A stretch of DNA of 64,000 nucleotides from Thermogemmatispora sp042408965 (GCA_042408965.1 JBHOQN010000170.1:33578-97577); one strand, 5' to 3'; numbered from the stretch's first letter, positions 1 through 11,601 are shown. Numbers and translations: made by a program. Notes: generated from the letters alone by a model not told the origin.

Positions 1-2
1 TC

Positions 3-260
3 GTCTCTTTCTCCTTCCGTCTCTTCGGCAACATCTTTGCTGGTAGCCTGGTGCTGGCAGCCTTCGCCTTCATCCTGCCCTTCGTGGCGACGATCATCTT
101 CATCCCGTTCGAGATCTTCGTCGCGGTGATGCAGGCGCTGATCTTCTCGCTGCTGACCCTGGTCTTTATGGAGATCAGCACCACCAGCCACGAGGCGCAT
201 GAGGAGCACCTTGTCGAGGAGGAGCAGAAGGTACTACAGGGGGAGAAGACCGCCGCGTAG
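3..260 (+). CDS. atpB: F1Fo ATP synthase subunit a, C-terminal part
   Basis: Frame 3 is open from the window edge to TAG at 258-260, so the gene starts upstream of the window. The visible end begins VSFSFRLFGNIFAG, the family's conserved segment with the essential Arg of the a subunit (SFRLFGN) that faces the c-ring, followed by hydrophobic helices and a charged tail rich in Glu and His. Subunit a forms the two half-channels for ion translocation in the membrane Fo sector. It is the first visible gene of a canonical atpB-E-F-H-A-G-D-C operon. An 8-bp stem-loop lies directly after the stop. Identity is certain from sequence and position; only the last 85 residues are visible. Confidence 0.93.
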   Translation, partial: VSFSFRLFGNIFAGSLVLAAFAFILPFVATIIFIPFEIFVAVMQALIFSLLTLVFMEISTTSHEAHEEHLVEEEQKVLQGEKTAA

Positions 261-283
261 TGCCATCACCTCGTACAGCCGGG

Positions 284-305
284 ACCTCCCCGTGCCGGGG
301 GAGGT
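284..305 (+). other. Stem-loop between atpB and atpE
   Basis: ACCTCCCC at 284-291 pairs with GGGGAGGT at 298-305 around a 6-base loop, 24 bases after the atpB stop. No T-run follows, so it is more likely an RNA processing or stability element than a full terminator. The a-c intergenic region is a known site of differential expression in atp operons because c is needed in many copies; a role here is inference. Confidence 0.5.
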
Positions 306-467
306 TCTCTTGTGCAAATTGTCCGCTTGCCTGCTATTGCAACGGACGTGCGATGTTTGTTTGTGTTTGCTACTCGCAGATCATCTACCCTGCGATTGCA
401 TACATTCTTCAATCAACCAAACACAACGTGAAAAGAACGCTTTGTCCTTAAAGGAGGATTTTCAAAC

Positions 468-683
468 ATGCAGCAACTCGCAGTCGCACTTGCCATTGGT
501 CTGGGTGCTATCGGTCCGGGTCTGGGTATCGGCATCGCCGCCGGCCAGGCTGCTTCCGCCATCGGACGCAACCCCGAAGCTGAGCCGCAGATCCGTATCA
601 ATATGATCCTGGGCCTGGTCTTCGCCGAAGCCATCGCCATCTACGCGCTGGTCATCGCCATTCTGCTGCAGTTCGTCAAGTAA
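468..683 (+). CDS. atpE: F1Fo ATP synthase subunit c
   Basis: Seventy-one residues make the usual two-helix hairpin. The first helix carries the Gly-rich stretch GAIGPGLGIG, the polar loop is GRNPEA (residues 33-38), and the ion-binding carboxylate is Glu54 in FAEAIAIY. At positions where Na+-type rings have Gln, Ser and Thr (Ilyobacter Q32, S66, T67) this protein has Ile21, Ala55 and Ile56, so the ring should carry protons. A strong ribosome-binding site, AAAGGAGG, sits just upstream of the ATG, as expected for the most abundant subunit. It lies in the membrane rotor of Fo. Function is certain; proton specificity is inferred from residues. Confidence 0.97.
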   Translation: MQQLAVALAIGLGAIGPGLGIGIAAGQAASAIGRNPEAEPQIRINMILGLVFAEAIAIYALVIAILLQFVK

Positions 684-863
684 GAGCCTGTCTTCACTGC
701 AGGGCGACAGCTTTGGCAGGCCTGGCCGCTCGTCGGGCGTGGCTCGGGGTCCGTCTGGGCCTGGCTGCGTCCCCCATGGAGCTGCTGAAGCTGTCCCCAC
801 CAGGCCAGAAGAGCAGAGTGGAGCAGAGCAGATGACCTCGACGAATGAAAGGAGGGGGTCGGC

Positions 864-1391
864 GTGACATTGATTCTTGCGGCAAGCCCGCTTGAGGGCC
901 TGGGTATCAATACCTTTGCCTTCCTATCACAGCTTGTCAGCTTTATCATCGTCCTCATTCTCCTGCGCAAGTGGGCGCTCCCCGTGGTTCAGGGCATGCT
1001 TGACCGGCGGGCAGCTATCATTCGCGAAGGAATTGAGAACGCTGAGCGCGCCCGCGAGGAGTTGAAGCAGGCGACCGCGCGCGCCGAGCAGGTGCTGGCG
1101 GAGGCGCGGCGCGAGGCTCAGGAGACCATCGCCAACGCGCAACGCGCCGCTGAGCGTGAGGCCCGGCGCATCGAAGAAGAGGCCCTGGCGCGTGCTCGTC
1201 AGATCGAACAGCAGCAGGTTGAGCGCATCCGTCAGGAGGCTGCTCGCGCACGTGCCGAGCTGAGCCGTCTGGTGGTGAATCTCTCCATTGCAGCCGCCTC
1301 GAAGGTGATCAGTAAATCGGTCGATAGCGTTGATAACCGCCGCCTGGTTGAGGAGTTCGTCAGTACAAGCCAGGCCACGAAGGGACAGTAA
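864..1391 (+). CDS. atpF: F1Fo ATP synthase subunit b
   Basis: The 175-residue protein has one N-terminal membrane helix (about residues 18-37, rich in Phe, Ile, Leu) followed by a long Ala/Glu/Arg-rich coiled coil, the peripheral stator stalk that binds delta and F1. The start is GTG at 864 behind AAAGGAGGGGG at 848-858; no closer ATG fits. The stop TAA overlaps the ATG of atpH by one base (TAATG), which implies translational coupling. The 180 bases between atpE and this gene hold no other recognisable gene. Confidence 0.95.
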   Translation: MTLILAASPLEGLGINTFAFLSQLVSFIIVLILLRKWALPVVQGMLDRRAAIIREGIENAERAREELKQATARAEQVLAEARREAQETIANAQRAAEREARRIEEEALARARQIEQQQVERIRQEAARARAELSRLVVNLSIAAASKVISKSVDSVDNRRLVEEFVSTSQATKGQ

Positions 1392-2035
1392 TGCTTAAGG
1401 GAGCGATAGCACGCCGCTACGCTGAAGCTATCTTCGATATCGCTAAGCGACAGCAGACCATCGATCGCACGCTTGAGGATGTGCGCTCGCTGGCGACGCT
1501 CGTTGCTCAGCGCAAGATGGCCTACCTCCTGAGCGAGCCGAAGATCCCTCTGCAGCGCAAGGAGCAGGCCCTTCGAGAAGCGCTCACGTCCAGGGTGTTG
1601 CCCACGTCGCTACACCTCGCGTTGCTCGTGGTCCAGCGCAACCTGGTCGAGTTGCTGCCCGCTATCGCGCGCGAACTCGAACAGCTTGTACTCGACTATA
1701 AAAACCAGGCAATCGCAGAAGTGATTACAGCGGTGCCCCTTGACGATGCTGCGCTCACTCGCGTAAAGCAGGCGTTAGAGAAGAGAACCGGGAAACAGAT
1801 TCTGATTCACACGAAGGTTCAACCGGAGATTCTGGGTGGGATCATCGCGCGCGTCGGCGACGAGGTGATCGACGCCAGTGTTCAGCATCGCCTGGCCGCG
1901 CTGCAGCAGCGCCTGTTGCGCGAGGCGGCAGCCAGCAGCGCCGATTCGCCCGTCTCCGCTATGCTGGTCGATGAGCTGGCGCTGGTCAATGATCCACCCG
2001 CCCGCGATCAGGCTGAGCCGACACCGACACAATAA
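1391..2035 (+). CDS. atpH: F1Fo ATP synthase subunit delta
   Basis: The 214-residue protein matches the OSCP/delta family throughout: an N-terminal helical domain starting MLKGAIARRYAEAIFDIA, and the C-terminal signature region around LGGIIARVGDEVIDASV (about residues 152-168). Delta joins the b-stalk to the top of the alpha3beta3 hexamer. The usual length is about 180; here about 30 extra residues follow the family core, an acidic, Ala/Pro-rich tail (ending PARDQAEPTPTQ) that looks disordered. It is coupled to atpF by a one-base overlap and is followed by a 306-base gap before atpA. Confidence 0.95.
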   Translation: MLKGAIARRYAEAIFDIAKRQQTIDRTLEDVRSLATLVAQRKMAYLLSEPKIPLQRKEQALREALTSRVLPTSLHLALLVVQRNLVELLPAIARELEQLVLDYKNQAIAEVITAVPLDDAALTRVKQALEKRTGKQILIHTKVQPEILGGIIARVGDEVIDASVQHRLAALQQRLLREAAASSADSPVSAMLVDELALVNDPPARDQAEPTPTQ

Positions 2036-2341
2036 GGCAGTCAGGACAGCAGGTTCCTTGACCTGACCACAGGTCTATCAGCAGTAGGTCTCATCAGAGC
2101 TGCGCACGTGCAGCAATCACGCTTGTGTGGCGTTTTAGCAAGCAAACGTACGTATGCATCCCGTCGGCACTGCCGCGGCAGGGCCTGAGCTGAGGCCTGG
2201 CCAGCGAATACCGGCGAGATGAAGCCTGTTCATCGCTGTGCGCTCTCCTCTCCTCGAGCGGCGGTCAGCCCGCCTCCGGGCTGGCTGTAAGCTGGCCAGG
2301 CCGACAGGGCGACGGCGATGAACCATTCAGGAGGAAAGACG
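2036..2341 (+). other. 306-base gap inside the atp operon
   Basis: No gene is supported here. A short hairpin (GACCTG 2060-2065 with CAGGTC 2070-2075) lies just after atpH, and the end carries the atpA ribosome-binding site AGGAGG (2329-2334). The length is unusual for an atpH-atpA junction, which is normally a few to tens of bases. It could hold an internal promoter; I see no clear -35/-10 pair. Confidence 0.4.
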
Positions 2342-3883
<1,542 letters not shown>

Positions 3884-3908
3884 CAAGGCAAGGGAGGAGG
3901 CAGAAAGT

Positions 3909-4802
3909 ATGCCATCAACCCGAGAGATTCGGCGGCGTATACGTACGATTAAGAATATCGCACAGATCACCCGTACGTTCCAGATGATCGCCAGCAGCCG
4001 CATGCGCCGCGCTCAGGAGCGCGTGCAGCGCGCGCGACCCTACGCTGAACAGATCCGTGAGCTGGTCTCGCGTCTGGCGAACGTGGCCGGCGAGGATCTG
4101 GGCAACGAGGTGGCGCTGCTGCGCACGCGACCGGTGAAGCGTGTGGGCATCGTGGTGATCTCACCCAACCGCGGCTTCTGCGGCGGCCTGCCCAGCAATA
4201 TTAACCGCAAGGCGGCTGCAACGGCTCTGGAGCAGCAGCGGCTCGTCGAGGAGGCAGAGGGAAGGCAGCCGGAGGCCTCTTTCATCGCCATCGGGCGCAA
4301 GGGTCGCGACTTCATTGTGCGCACCCGCCAGCATCTGCTGGCTGAGTTCACGCAGCTCAGCGACAGTCCCTCGATGAATGACGCCTCGGCCATCGCCCAG
4401 GTCGCGATCGATGCGTTCCTCTCTGGCGAGGTCGATGTCGTCTACCTGATCTACGCTCGCTTTGTCAGCACGACCTCGCAGCAGCCGGTCGCGGTCCAAC
4501 TGCTGCCGGTCCAGCCCCCCAGGGGTGAGGGCGCCAGCGAGCGGCAGACGATCGAATACATCTATGAGCCGGACCCGCGCGCGATCTTTGAGGCGCTGCT
4601 GCCGCGCTATGTGGATGTGCAGGTCTATCTGGCGCTGCTGGAAGCCAGGGCGAGCGAGGAGTCCGCACGCATGGTGGCGATGAAAAACGCTACCGACAAC
4701 GCCAATGAGCTGGTGGATGACCTGACGCTGGCCTATAACAAGGCCCGCCAGGCCAGTATCACCACACAGATTCTTGAGGTTGTAGCCGGCGCCGGCGAAT
4801 GA
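3909..4802 (+). CDS. atpG: F1 ATP synthase subunit gamma
   Basis: The 297-residue central stalk subunit rotates inside alpha3beta3. It starts MPSTREIRRRIRTIKNIAQI, the conserved N-terminal helix, and ends with the other conserved helix, MKNATDNANELVDDLTLAYN, followed by NKARQASITTQILEVVAGAG. The middle holds the Rossmann-like domain with CGGLPSNINR. GGGAGGAGG precedes the ATG. It lies between atpA and atpD in the normal order. Confidence 0.97.
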   Translation: MPSTREIRRRIRTIKNIAQITRTFQMIASSRMRRAQERVQRARPYAEQIRELVSRLANVAGEDLGNEVALLRTRPVKRVGIVVISPNRGFCGGLPSNINRKAAATALEQQRLVEEAEGRQPEASFIAIGRKGRDFIVRTRQHLLAEFTQLSDSPSMNDASAIAQVAIDAFLSGEVDVVYLIYARFVSTTSQQPVAVQLLPVQPPRGEGASERQTIEYIYEPDPRAIFEALLPRYVDVQVYLALLEARASEESARMVAMKNATDNANELVDDLTLAYNKARQASITTQILEVVAGAGE

Positions 4803-4879
4803 GAACGAACGCTGTAGGGTAGGGCGGCAGCGGCCAGCAGAGCAGGTGGACCGCTCTACCGCAGGAGGCGAAGAGATAC

Positions 4880-6295
<1,416 letters not shown>

Positions 6296-6298
6296 GTC

Positions 6299-6745
6299 AT
6301 GGCAAGACTGCATGTTGAAGTGGTGACCGCCGAGCGCGAGCTCTACCGCGGCGAGGCCAGCCTGGTCAACGCGCCGGGCACGGAGGGGCGCCTGGGGATT
6401 CTCCCGGGCCACGCCCCTCTGCTGACGACGCTGGCGCCGGGCGAGCTGATCATCAAGCTGGGCGAGAGCGAGGAGCCGCTCTTCGTCTCGGGTGGCTTCC
6501 TGGAGGTCTTCCAGAACCAGGTCACGATTCTGGCGGACGCTGCGGAGCACGCCGAGGAGATCGATCAGGCGCGCGCTGAGGAGGCCCGCCGCCGCGCCCT
6601 CGAGCGTCTGGAGCAGGGCGCAACCGATATCGAGCGCGCCGAACTGCAGGCGGCGCTTGAGCGGGCTGTCAGCCGCCTGCGGGTCGCCGAACTGGCTCGC
6701 CGCCGGCAGTCGCGCCGCATTCGCTCCTCCGGCGAGGAGCTGTAA
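6299..6745 (+). CDS. atpC: F1 ATP synthase subunit epsilon
   Basis: The 148-residue protein has the N-terminal beta-sandwich of the epsilon family (MARLHVEVVTAERELYRGEA, then GILPGHAPLLTTLAPGEL) and a C-terminal helical part rich in Ala, Arg and Glu that can inhibit F1 in other bacteria. It starts 3 bases after the atpD stop and ends the operon, just before a strong terminator. It is a little longer than the usual 130-140 residues because of a basic tail. Confidence 0.96.
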   Translation: MARLHVEVVTAERELYRGEASLVNAPGTEGRLGILPGHAPLLTTLAPGELIIKLGESEEPLFVSGGFLEVFQNQVTILADAAEHAEEIDQARAEEARRRALERLEQGATDIERAELQAALERAVSRLRVAELARRRQSRRIRSSGEEL

Positions 6746-6773
6746 AGAGCGCCGTCGTGCGCAGAGAAGAGCG

Positions 6774-6813
6774 GGCGGGGAGGAAGAGAGAGCAGGCTCT
6801 CTTCCTCCCCGCC
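6774..6813 (+). terminator. Terminator of the atp operon
   Basis: A perfect 17-bp inverted repeat (arms 6774-6790 and 6797-6813, loop AGCAGG) begins 28 bases after the atpC stop. The following bases (TGGCTATTTCTC) are only mildly T-rich. It sits between the convergent atp operon and the 6876-7877 gene and may act in both directions. Confidence 0.85.
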
Positions 6814-6875
6814 TGGCTATTTCTCACCTACCGCGCACAGCGCTCAAGTGTCCTTCTGCGGCTAGACGACGGTAG

Positions 6876-7877
6876 CTAAAAGCTGCCTCCTCCTCCTCCT
6901 CCTACATCACCACCGCCACTGCTGCCGAAGTCGCCGCCGCCGGGATCGCCGCCGCCAAAACCTCCGCCGGCGCCACCGCCAAAATCGCCACCGGGGTCGA
7001 TCAATGGACCACCCTGCTGCTGATTCTCATGCTCGCCTGCCATCCTGCCCAGCTCATAGCCGACCAGGCCACCGCCGAGCGCTCCCAGACCGCCGGCTGC
7101 CCAGGGATTCATACCGCCTCCCTGTCCGGGCGGGTAGTAGCCGGGCGGGTACGCACCGGGTGGATAGCTGCCGGGCGGCGGCATCGGCTCCTGATAGGGT
7201 ACGCCACGCGCTCCCCAGCCCCAGGGCTGGCCGGCGCGGCGGCGCGTGACCGCGAATATGATGCCGCCCACAATGAGCACGAGCAGTCCAATACAGCAGA
7301 GGAGGCCCAGGCCACTCGAAAGCAGGCCTCCGGCCCCGGACGAGACACCGGGGACAGAACTCCCTGAGAGGGAGCCTTCCAGCGAGCGGATGGCTGCCAG
7401 CGTGGCCCCGGTATAGTCGCCGTTGTTGTAGTTACTCTTGAAGGCGCTGTAGGCATCCTCAGCCGCACTGTTGGAGAGCGGCACCTGGGAGCCAGCCTTG
7501 ATGTAGAACCAGTGATGTACGGTATCTATGGCAATGACGATCAGGCGCGAGCTGGTCACGTGGCTCTGCGTACGCGCCTCAAAGTCCGTCTGGCTGCCGC
7601 TGAAGCTGTTCGTTGTATAGATGGCGAGCGGGTAGGCCAGATTCGCTCCCTCGCTCTGGATGCGCGCGTCGTCGAGAACGCCAGCCTGATCGCTGATGTA
7701 CACGGTGTCGGCCAGGGCGCTGGCGGCCCCCATGAAGAAGAGCAGGCCGACCAGCAACAGCGCCAGCAGCGGCCTCAGACGCCTGAGGCTTCGCACCGGC
7801 CGGACGGGCTCGAGGGTGGCCTCTGCCGTGGTCTGTCCGCTGGCCCGTTCCTCGGATTGTGCTCCTGCGAGAATCAT
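6876..7877 (-). CDS. Membrane-anchored TPM/YgcG-like protein with Gly-rich tail
   Basis: The 333-residue protein has a signal-like hydrophobic segment at about residues 37-57, then an extracellular-type domain starting VYISDQAGVLDDARI that resembles the TPM (YgcG) fold, a second membrane helix at about 187-210, a Pro/Tyr-rich stretch with repeated YPPG units, a Gly/Ala hydrophobic segment and a C-terminus made almost only of Gly with Asp and Phe. The family's function is unsettled (phosphatase-like, photosystem repair in plants; a general envelope role in bacteria). GAGGAGGGG precedes the ATG at 7877. It is alone, convergent with the atp operon. Confidence 0.7.
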   Translation of the reverse strand: MILAGAQSEERASGQTTAEATLEPVRPVRSLRRLRPLLALLLVGLLFFMGAASALADTVYISDQAGVLDDARIQSEGANLAYPLAIYTTNSFSGSQTDFEARTQSHVTSSRLIVIAIDTVHHWFYIKAGSQVPLSNSAAEDAYSAFKSNYNNGDYTGATLAAIRSLEGSLSGSSVPGVSSGAGGLLSSGLGLLCCIGLLVLIVGGIIFAVTRRRAGQPWGWGARGVPYQEPMPPPGSYPPGAYPPGYYPPGQGGGMNPWAAGGLGALGGGLVGYELGRMAGEHENQQQGGPLIDPGGDFGGGAGGGFGGGDPGGGDFGSSGGGDVGGGGGGSF

Positions 7878-8249
7878 GAATGTGTTCCCCTCCTCTGGTT
7901 TCCTCCATCTTGCCGCAAGCTGTTACTTTGCGCCACCCTATTTATACGGATGATCCGGCAATGGAGTTGACAGCTCACCGTGGCTGTTTCGCCTGAGCAC
8001 AGGGAAGAAGCAAGGTGCTCATGTGCTGCGCCTGGTTATCCCTGATCGGGGAAGGCTCCCCCCTCCATTCCTGGCTGGCTGCTCTGGAGCGCCTTCCCCG
8101 ACACAACAGGGCTGGCCCAGCAGGGTTGGGCGGCGACGGGCAGCAGGCAATCTCCTGGCCCTCAGCAACGAGGAACGGAGGAGGGCCAGGTCTCTTGCGC
8201 CCATCCCTGCCGGCGAGAAAGACTGAGTGAGGAGAGAGCAGGTGCGGGC
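7878..8249. other. 372-base intergenic region with hairpin
   Basis: No gene is supported. An 11-bp perfect inverted repeat (TCGGGGAAGGC 8046-8056 and GCCTTCCCCGA 8091-8101), extendable by three pairs across a 2-base bulge, lies downstream of hypE on the minus strand. It has no T-tract on either side. It may end the hydrogenase transcript. Confidence 0.5.
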
Positions 8250-9365
8250 CTAGCAGATGCGCGGCAGCGGATCGCCAACGAGCATATCGAGCACACGCAT
8301 ACCACCAATCTCGGTGCGCAGAAAGACCATGCCAGCAGGCTCATCCTGGACAGTGCCAATGATCGCCGCCTCGCGCCCCAGCGGGTGGGCGCGCATGATG
8401 GCCAGGGCCTGCTCAGCACAGGCCGGCGCGACGACGGCCAGCAACTTCCCCTCATTGGCAATGGTCAGCGGATCGAGGCCAAGGATCTCGCAGGCACCAC
8501 GCACACCCGCATGCACGGGAATGGCCTGCTCATCCAGCCCGATGGCCACCTCGGAAGCAAGGGCCATCTCGTTGAGGGCCGTCGCCACGCCGCCGCGCGT
8601 GGGATCTTTGAGGCAGTGCAGCCCCTCACCCACGGCATCCAGTAGATCCGCAACCAGGGTGTGCAGCGGTGCTGTATCGCTCTGCACATCGGTCTCGATG
8701 TCGAGCGCCTCACGTGCCAGCATGATGGCGATCCCATGATCGCCCGCGCTGCCGCTCAGCAGCACTCGATCGCCCGGCTGCAGACAGGTCTGCCCCAGCG
8801 GCCAGACGCGCTCCACCAGGCCCACGCCGGCCGTGTTGATGAAGACGCCATCGGCCTTGCCGCGCTGCACTACCTTGGTATCGCCGGTGACGATGGCCAC
8901 CCCGGCCTCGCGCGCCGCCTCCTGCATGGAGGCCACAATGCGCCGCAGATCAGCGATGGGAAAGCCCTCTTCCAGCACAAAGCCCGCTGAGAGATAGAGC
9001 GGACGCGCTCCCGTCATCGCCAGGTCATTGATGGTGCCATGCACCGCCAGCTTGCCGATGTCGCCTCCAGCGAAGAAGAGCGGGCTGACGACATAGGTAT
9101 CGGTTGTAAAGGCAAGCTGCCGCGCGCCGCCTCCGTCGAGGGAGAAGACGGCCGCATCGTCCATGGCGTCCAGCAGCGGATTGGAGAAGGCGGGGGCAAA
9201 GACACCCTCGATGAGGTTATGGGTGGCCTTGCCCCCGCTCCCGTGGCTGAGAGTAATGCGCTCGTCGCGCAGATAGAACTTGTGGCGGCGCGCCTGACGA
9301 ACCCGCTCAATCTTGCGCAGCACCTCAGCGAGGCGAGCCGCATCACCAGATGGTGTGACTTCCAT
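8250..9365 (-). CDS. hypE: Hydrogenase maturation protein HypE
   Basis: HypE dehydrates the carbamoylated thiol of its own C-terminal Cys to a thiocyanate, the source of the CN ligands of the [NiFe] site. The 371-residue protein has the PurM-like ATP-binding start (LSHGSGGKATHNLIEG, then DDAAVF) and ends PRIC, the expected carbamoyl-accepting Cys at the very C-terminus. About 35 extra residues precede the family core. It is the last gene of the hydrogenase cluster, 67 bases after hypD. All hallmark residues visible are intact. Confidence 0.96.
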   Translation of the reverse strand: MEVTPSGDAARLAEVLRKIERVRQARRHKFYLRDERITLSHGSGGKATHNLIEGVFAPAFSNPLLDAMDDAAVFSLDGGGARQLAFTTDTYVVSPLFFAGGDIGKLAVHGTINDLAMTGARPLYLSAGFVLEEGFPIADLRRIVASMQEAAREAGVAIVTGDTKVVQRGKADGVFINTAGVGLVERVWPLGQTCLQPGDRVLLSGSAGDHGIAIMLAREALDIETDVQSDTAPLHTLVADLLDAVGEGLHCLKDPTRGGVATALNEMALASEVAIGLDEQAIPVHAGVRGACEILGLDPLTIANEGKLLAVVAPACAEQALAIMRAHPLGREAAIIGTVQDEPAGMVFLRTEIGGMRVLDMLVGDPLPRIC

Positions 9366-9432
9366 GACGCTCTCCTCTTCTTCCCTTTCCTTTCCCGTCG
9401 TAGGTGTTCAATCCTGTCAGCCTCTCCCTGTT

Positions 9433-10584
9433 CTACTGGCCACCGGTCTGAGCGAAGTGCGTGAGCTGGTCACGCTCGGCTGCCATTGAGAAGCGGCCAT
9501 AGTTGAAGTAGGCCGCGCAGGCGCCTTCGGGGGAGACCATGCACGTACCAATGGGGGTCTCCGGCGTGCAGGCGGTGCCGAAGACCTTGCACTCCCAGGG
9601 CTTGATGACGCCCTTGAGCACCTCACCACACTGGCAGGCCTTGGGATCGGCCACGCGCAGTCCTGGCACCTCATAGCGCAGCTCGGCATCCCAGTCAGCG
9701 AACTCAGGACGGAGCTTGAGGGCGCTGTGAGTGATGAAGCCCAGCCCGCGCCACTCAAAGAAGGGACGCAGCTCCATCGTACGCGCCATCGCCTCCAGGG
9801 CACGCACATTGCCTTCGGGACGTACCACACGCATGTACTGGTTCTCGACCTCGGCGCGTCCCTCATTGATCTGCCTGACCAGCATATAGACCGCCTGAAT
9901 GATGTCGAGCGGCTCGAAGCCGGCGATCACGACAGGCTTATGATGGTCGCGCGCGATGAAGATGTAGGGGCGCATGCCGATGACCATACTCACATGGCCG
10001 GGGCCGATGAAGCCGTCAAGGCGCAAATCTGGCGAGTCGAGGATGGCCTTGATGGCTGGAACGATGGTGACATGATTGCAGAAGATCGAGAAATTCTGGA
10101 TCTTCTCGGCCCTGGCCCGCAGGAGCGTAACCGCCGTTGAGGGGGCAGTGGTTTCAAAGCCAATGGCGAAGAAGACCACCTGCCGATCGGGATGCTGACG
10201 CGCCAGCTTGAGCGCGTCGAGCGGCGAGTAGACGAAGCGTACGTCGGCCCCCTCGGCTTTGGCGTCGAGCAGGCTGCCCCTTGAGCCGGGGACGCGCATC
10301 ATGTCGCCGAAGGTGGTGAAGATCACGCCCTCCATGCGCGCGATGGCGATGGCGTCGTCGATACGCCCCATGGGGAGAACGCAGACGGGGCAGCCCGGCC
10401 CATGCACCAGATCGATGCTGCGCGGCAGGACATCCTCAATGCCGTGCTTGTAGATGGTATGGGTATGGCCGCCACAGACCTCCATGAACTTGAGCGGCCG
10501 CCCGGCCGTGAGGCGGGCGATCTCGGCAGCGATGCGCCTCGCCAGCTCGGGATCGCGGTATTCGTCAACAAATTTCATACTCAT
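9433..10584 (-). CDS. hypD: Hydrogenase maturation protein HypD
   Basis: HypD is the [4Fe-4S] scaffold that, with HypC, builds the Fe(CN)2CO unit. The 383-residue protein shows the three family signatures: MEVCGGHTHTIYKHGI near residues 35-50, GPGCPVCV around 65-72, and the cysteine-rich end with CQCGEVLKG, CKVFGTACTPE and GTCMVSPEGACAAYF, which holds the cluster ligands. Its ATG overlaps the stop of the upstream SIS gene by 4 bases, so the two are translationally coupled. Confidence 0.97.
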   Translation of the reverse strand: MSMKFVDEYRDPELARRIAAEIARLTAGRPLKFMEVCGGHTHTIYKHGIEDVLPRSIDLVHGPGCPVCVLPMGRIDDAIAIARMEGVIFTTFGDMMRVPGSRGSLLDAKAEGADVRFVYSPLDALKLARQHPDRQVVFFAIGFETTAPSTAVTLLRARAEKIQNFSIFCNHVTIVPAIKAILDSPDLRLDGFIGPGHVSMVIGMRPYIFIARDHHKPVVIAGFEPLDIIQAVYMLVRQINEGRAEVENQYMRVVRPEGNVRALEAMARTMELRPFFEWRGLGFITHSALKLRPEFADWDAELRYEVPGLRVADPKACQCGEVLKGVIKPWECKVFGTACTPETPIGTCMVSPEGACAAYFNYGRFSMAAERDQLTHFAQTGGQ

Positions 10585-11282
10585 GAGTGGTTTCCCTCTC
10601 CTGACCCTGTCGGTGATAGCAGCGCCTGGACAAGCTCCAGCAGGGCGTGATAGGCGGTGGCCTGAGCCTCCTGGATGCGGGGAATGTGATCGCCAGGTGA
10701 GACGATGCAGTAGTCAACGGCCGGCGAGCGCTTCGTTCTGCCACCATCGTAGCCGGCCATACCAACGGTCAGCAGGCCCTGGCGCTTCGCCTGCTCAAAG
10801 GCGTGCAGCACATTCAGCGAGTTACCGCTGGTCGAGATGCCCAGGGCGATGTCGCCCGGCCGTCCGAAGGCGATGATCTGGCGCGTGAAGACGTTCTCGA
10901 AGCCCACATCATTGGCCACAGCGGTGACGACGGCAATGTCGTTGGTCAGAGCAATCGCTGGCAGCGGCCGCCAGTGGGCAAAGGGCGGGTGCAGCAGATC
11001 GGTCACTAGATCCTGCGCATCAGTGGTGCTGCCACCATTGCCAAAGGCCAGCAGGGTCGCGCCACGGGCGAAGGCCCTGGCCAGGGCCTGGGCGGCCGCC
11101 AGCAGAGAGTCGCGCGAGGCGGCCAGCGTGGCACGGCGCAGGGCCACCACCTCGCGGCCCTTCTCCAGGGTGGAGTGACGCACCTGGGCCAGTACCTCTG
11201 TCAGGCTGGCCCTGCCGCCCTCAAACAGGTAGGGATAAAAGAGCCGGTCGTATTCAGATCCCTGGTTCTGGCGGGAGTCCAT
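10581..11282 (-). CDS. SIS-domain protein, GmhA-like (first paralogue)
   Basis: The protein (233 residues from the chosen start) is a SIS sugar-isomerase fold of the phosphoheptose isomerase type. Both sugar-phosphate loops look intact: FGNGGSTTDAQ and ISTSGNSLNVL. GmhA converts sedoheptulose 7-phosphate to a heptose 7-phosphate; the true substrate here is unknown. ATG 11282 (MDSRQNQG) follows AAGGAAG by 7 bases; the open frame runs on to 11396 but would overlap the upstream gene and gives an unlike sequence. It sits between hypC-like and hypD, and SIS genes are a recurrent feature of actinobacterial hyp clusters (from memory). Confidence 0.85.
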   Translation of the reverse strand: MDSRQNQGSEYDRLFYPYLFEGGRASLTEVLAQVRHSTLEKGREVVALRRATLAASRDSLLAAAQALARAFARGATLLAFGNGGSTTDAQDLVTDLLHPPFAHWRPLPAIALTNDIAVVTAVANDVGFENVFTRQIIAFGRPGDIALGISTSGNSLNVLHAFEQAKRQGLLTVGMAGYDGGRTKRSPAVDYCIVSPGDHIPRIQEAQATAYHALLELVQALLSPTGSGEGNHS

Positions 11283-11328
11283 CACATCGCTTCCTTCCGT
11301 CTGCTGTGAAGCGCACCCCTGCTCATGC

Positions 11329-11601
11329 TCATACCGGCCCTCCCAGGCGCTCGAGGGCAACCCCTCCATGCACCAGCAGGGTGACGCCCGGTACAACCTC
11401 TCCGATCAGGGTGATATCCACCATCGCTTCCGAGAGGCCAAAACTGACGCAGGCCAGACCTGCCTCTTGATCAACGCTGAGGACAATCCCCGGCAAGGCT
11501 TCGTCGGCGCAGGTCGAACAATGTCCCTCGGCGTCTGGTTCACAGGCCAGGCCGTCCGCCACATATCTTGCGTGCAGGACCTTCTCAGGCTCGTTGTTCA
11601 C
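11329..11601 (-). CDS. HypC-like small protein (second HypC paralogue)
   Basis: This 90-residue protein has a divergent HypC/HupF-like core: LPGIVLSVD, then VDITLIGEVVPGVTLLVHGGVALERL, which matches the OB-like fold and the ending of HypC (DWVLIHVGFA). It lacks the N-terminal MC(L/I)GIPG of true HypC, whose Cys binds the Fe unit; instead about 28 residues precede a CSTC pair at residues 28-31. Its start overlaps the upstream SIS gene by 4 bases. It may be a specialised chaperone or adaptor for this hydrogenase type; that is inference. Confidence 0.7.
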   Translation of the reverse strand: MNNEPEKVLHARYVADGLACEPDAEGHCSTCADEALPGIVLSVDQEAGLACVSFGLSEAMVDITLIGEVVPGVTLLVHGGVALERLGGPV

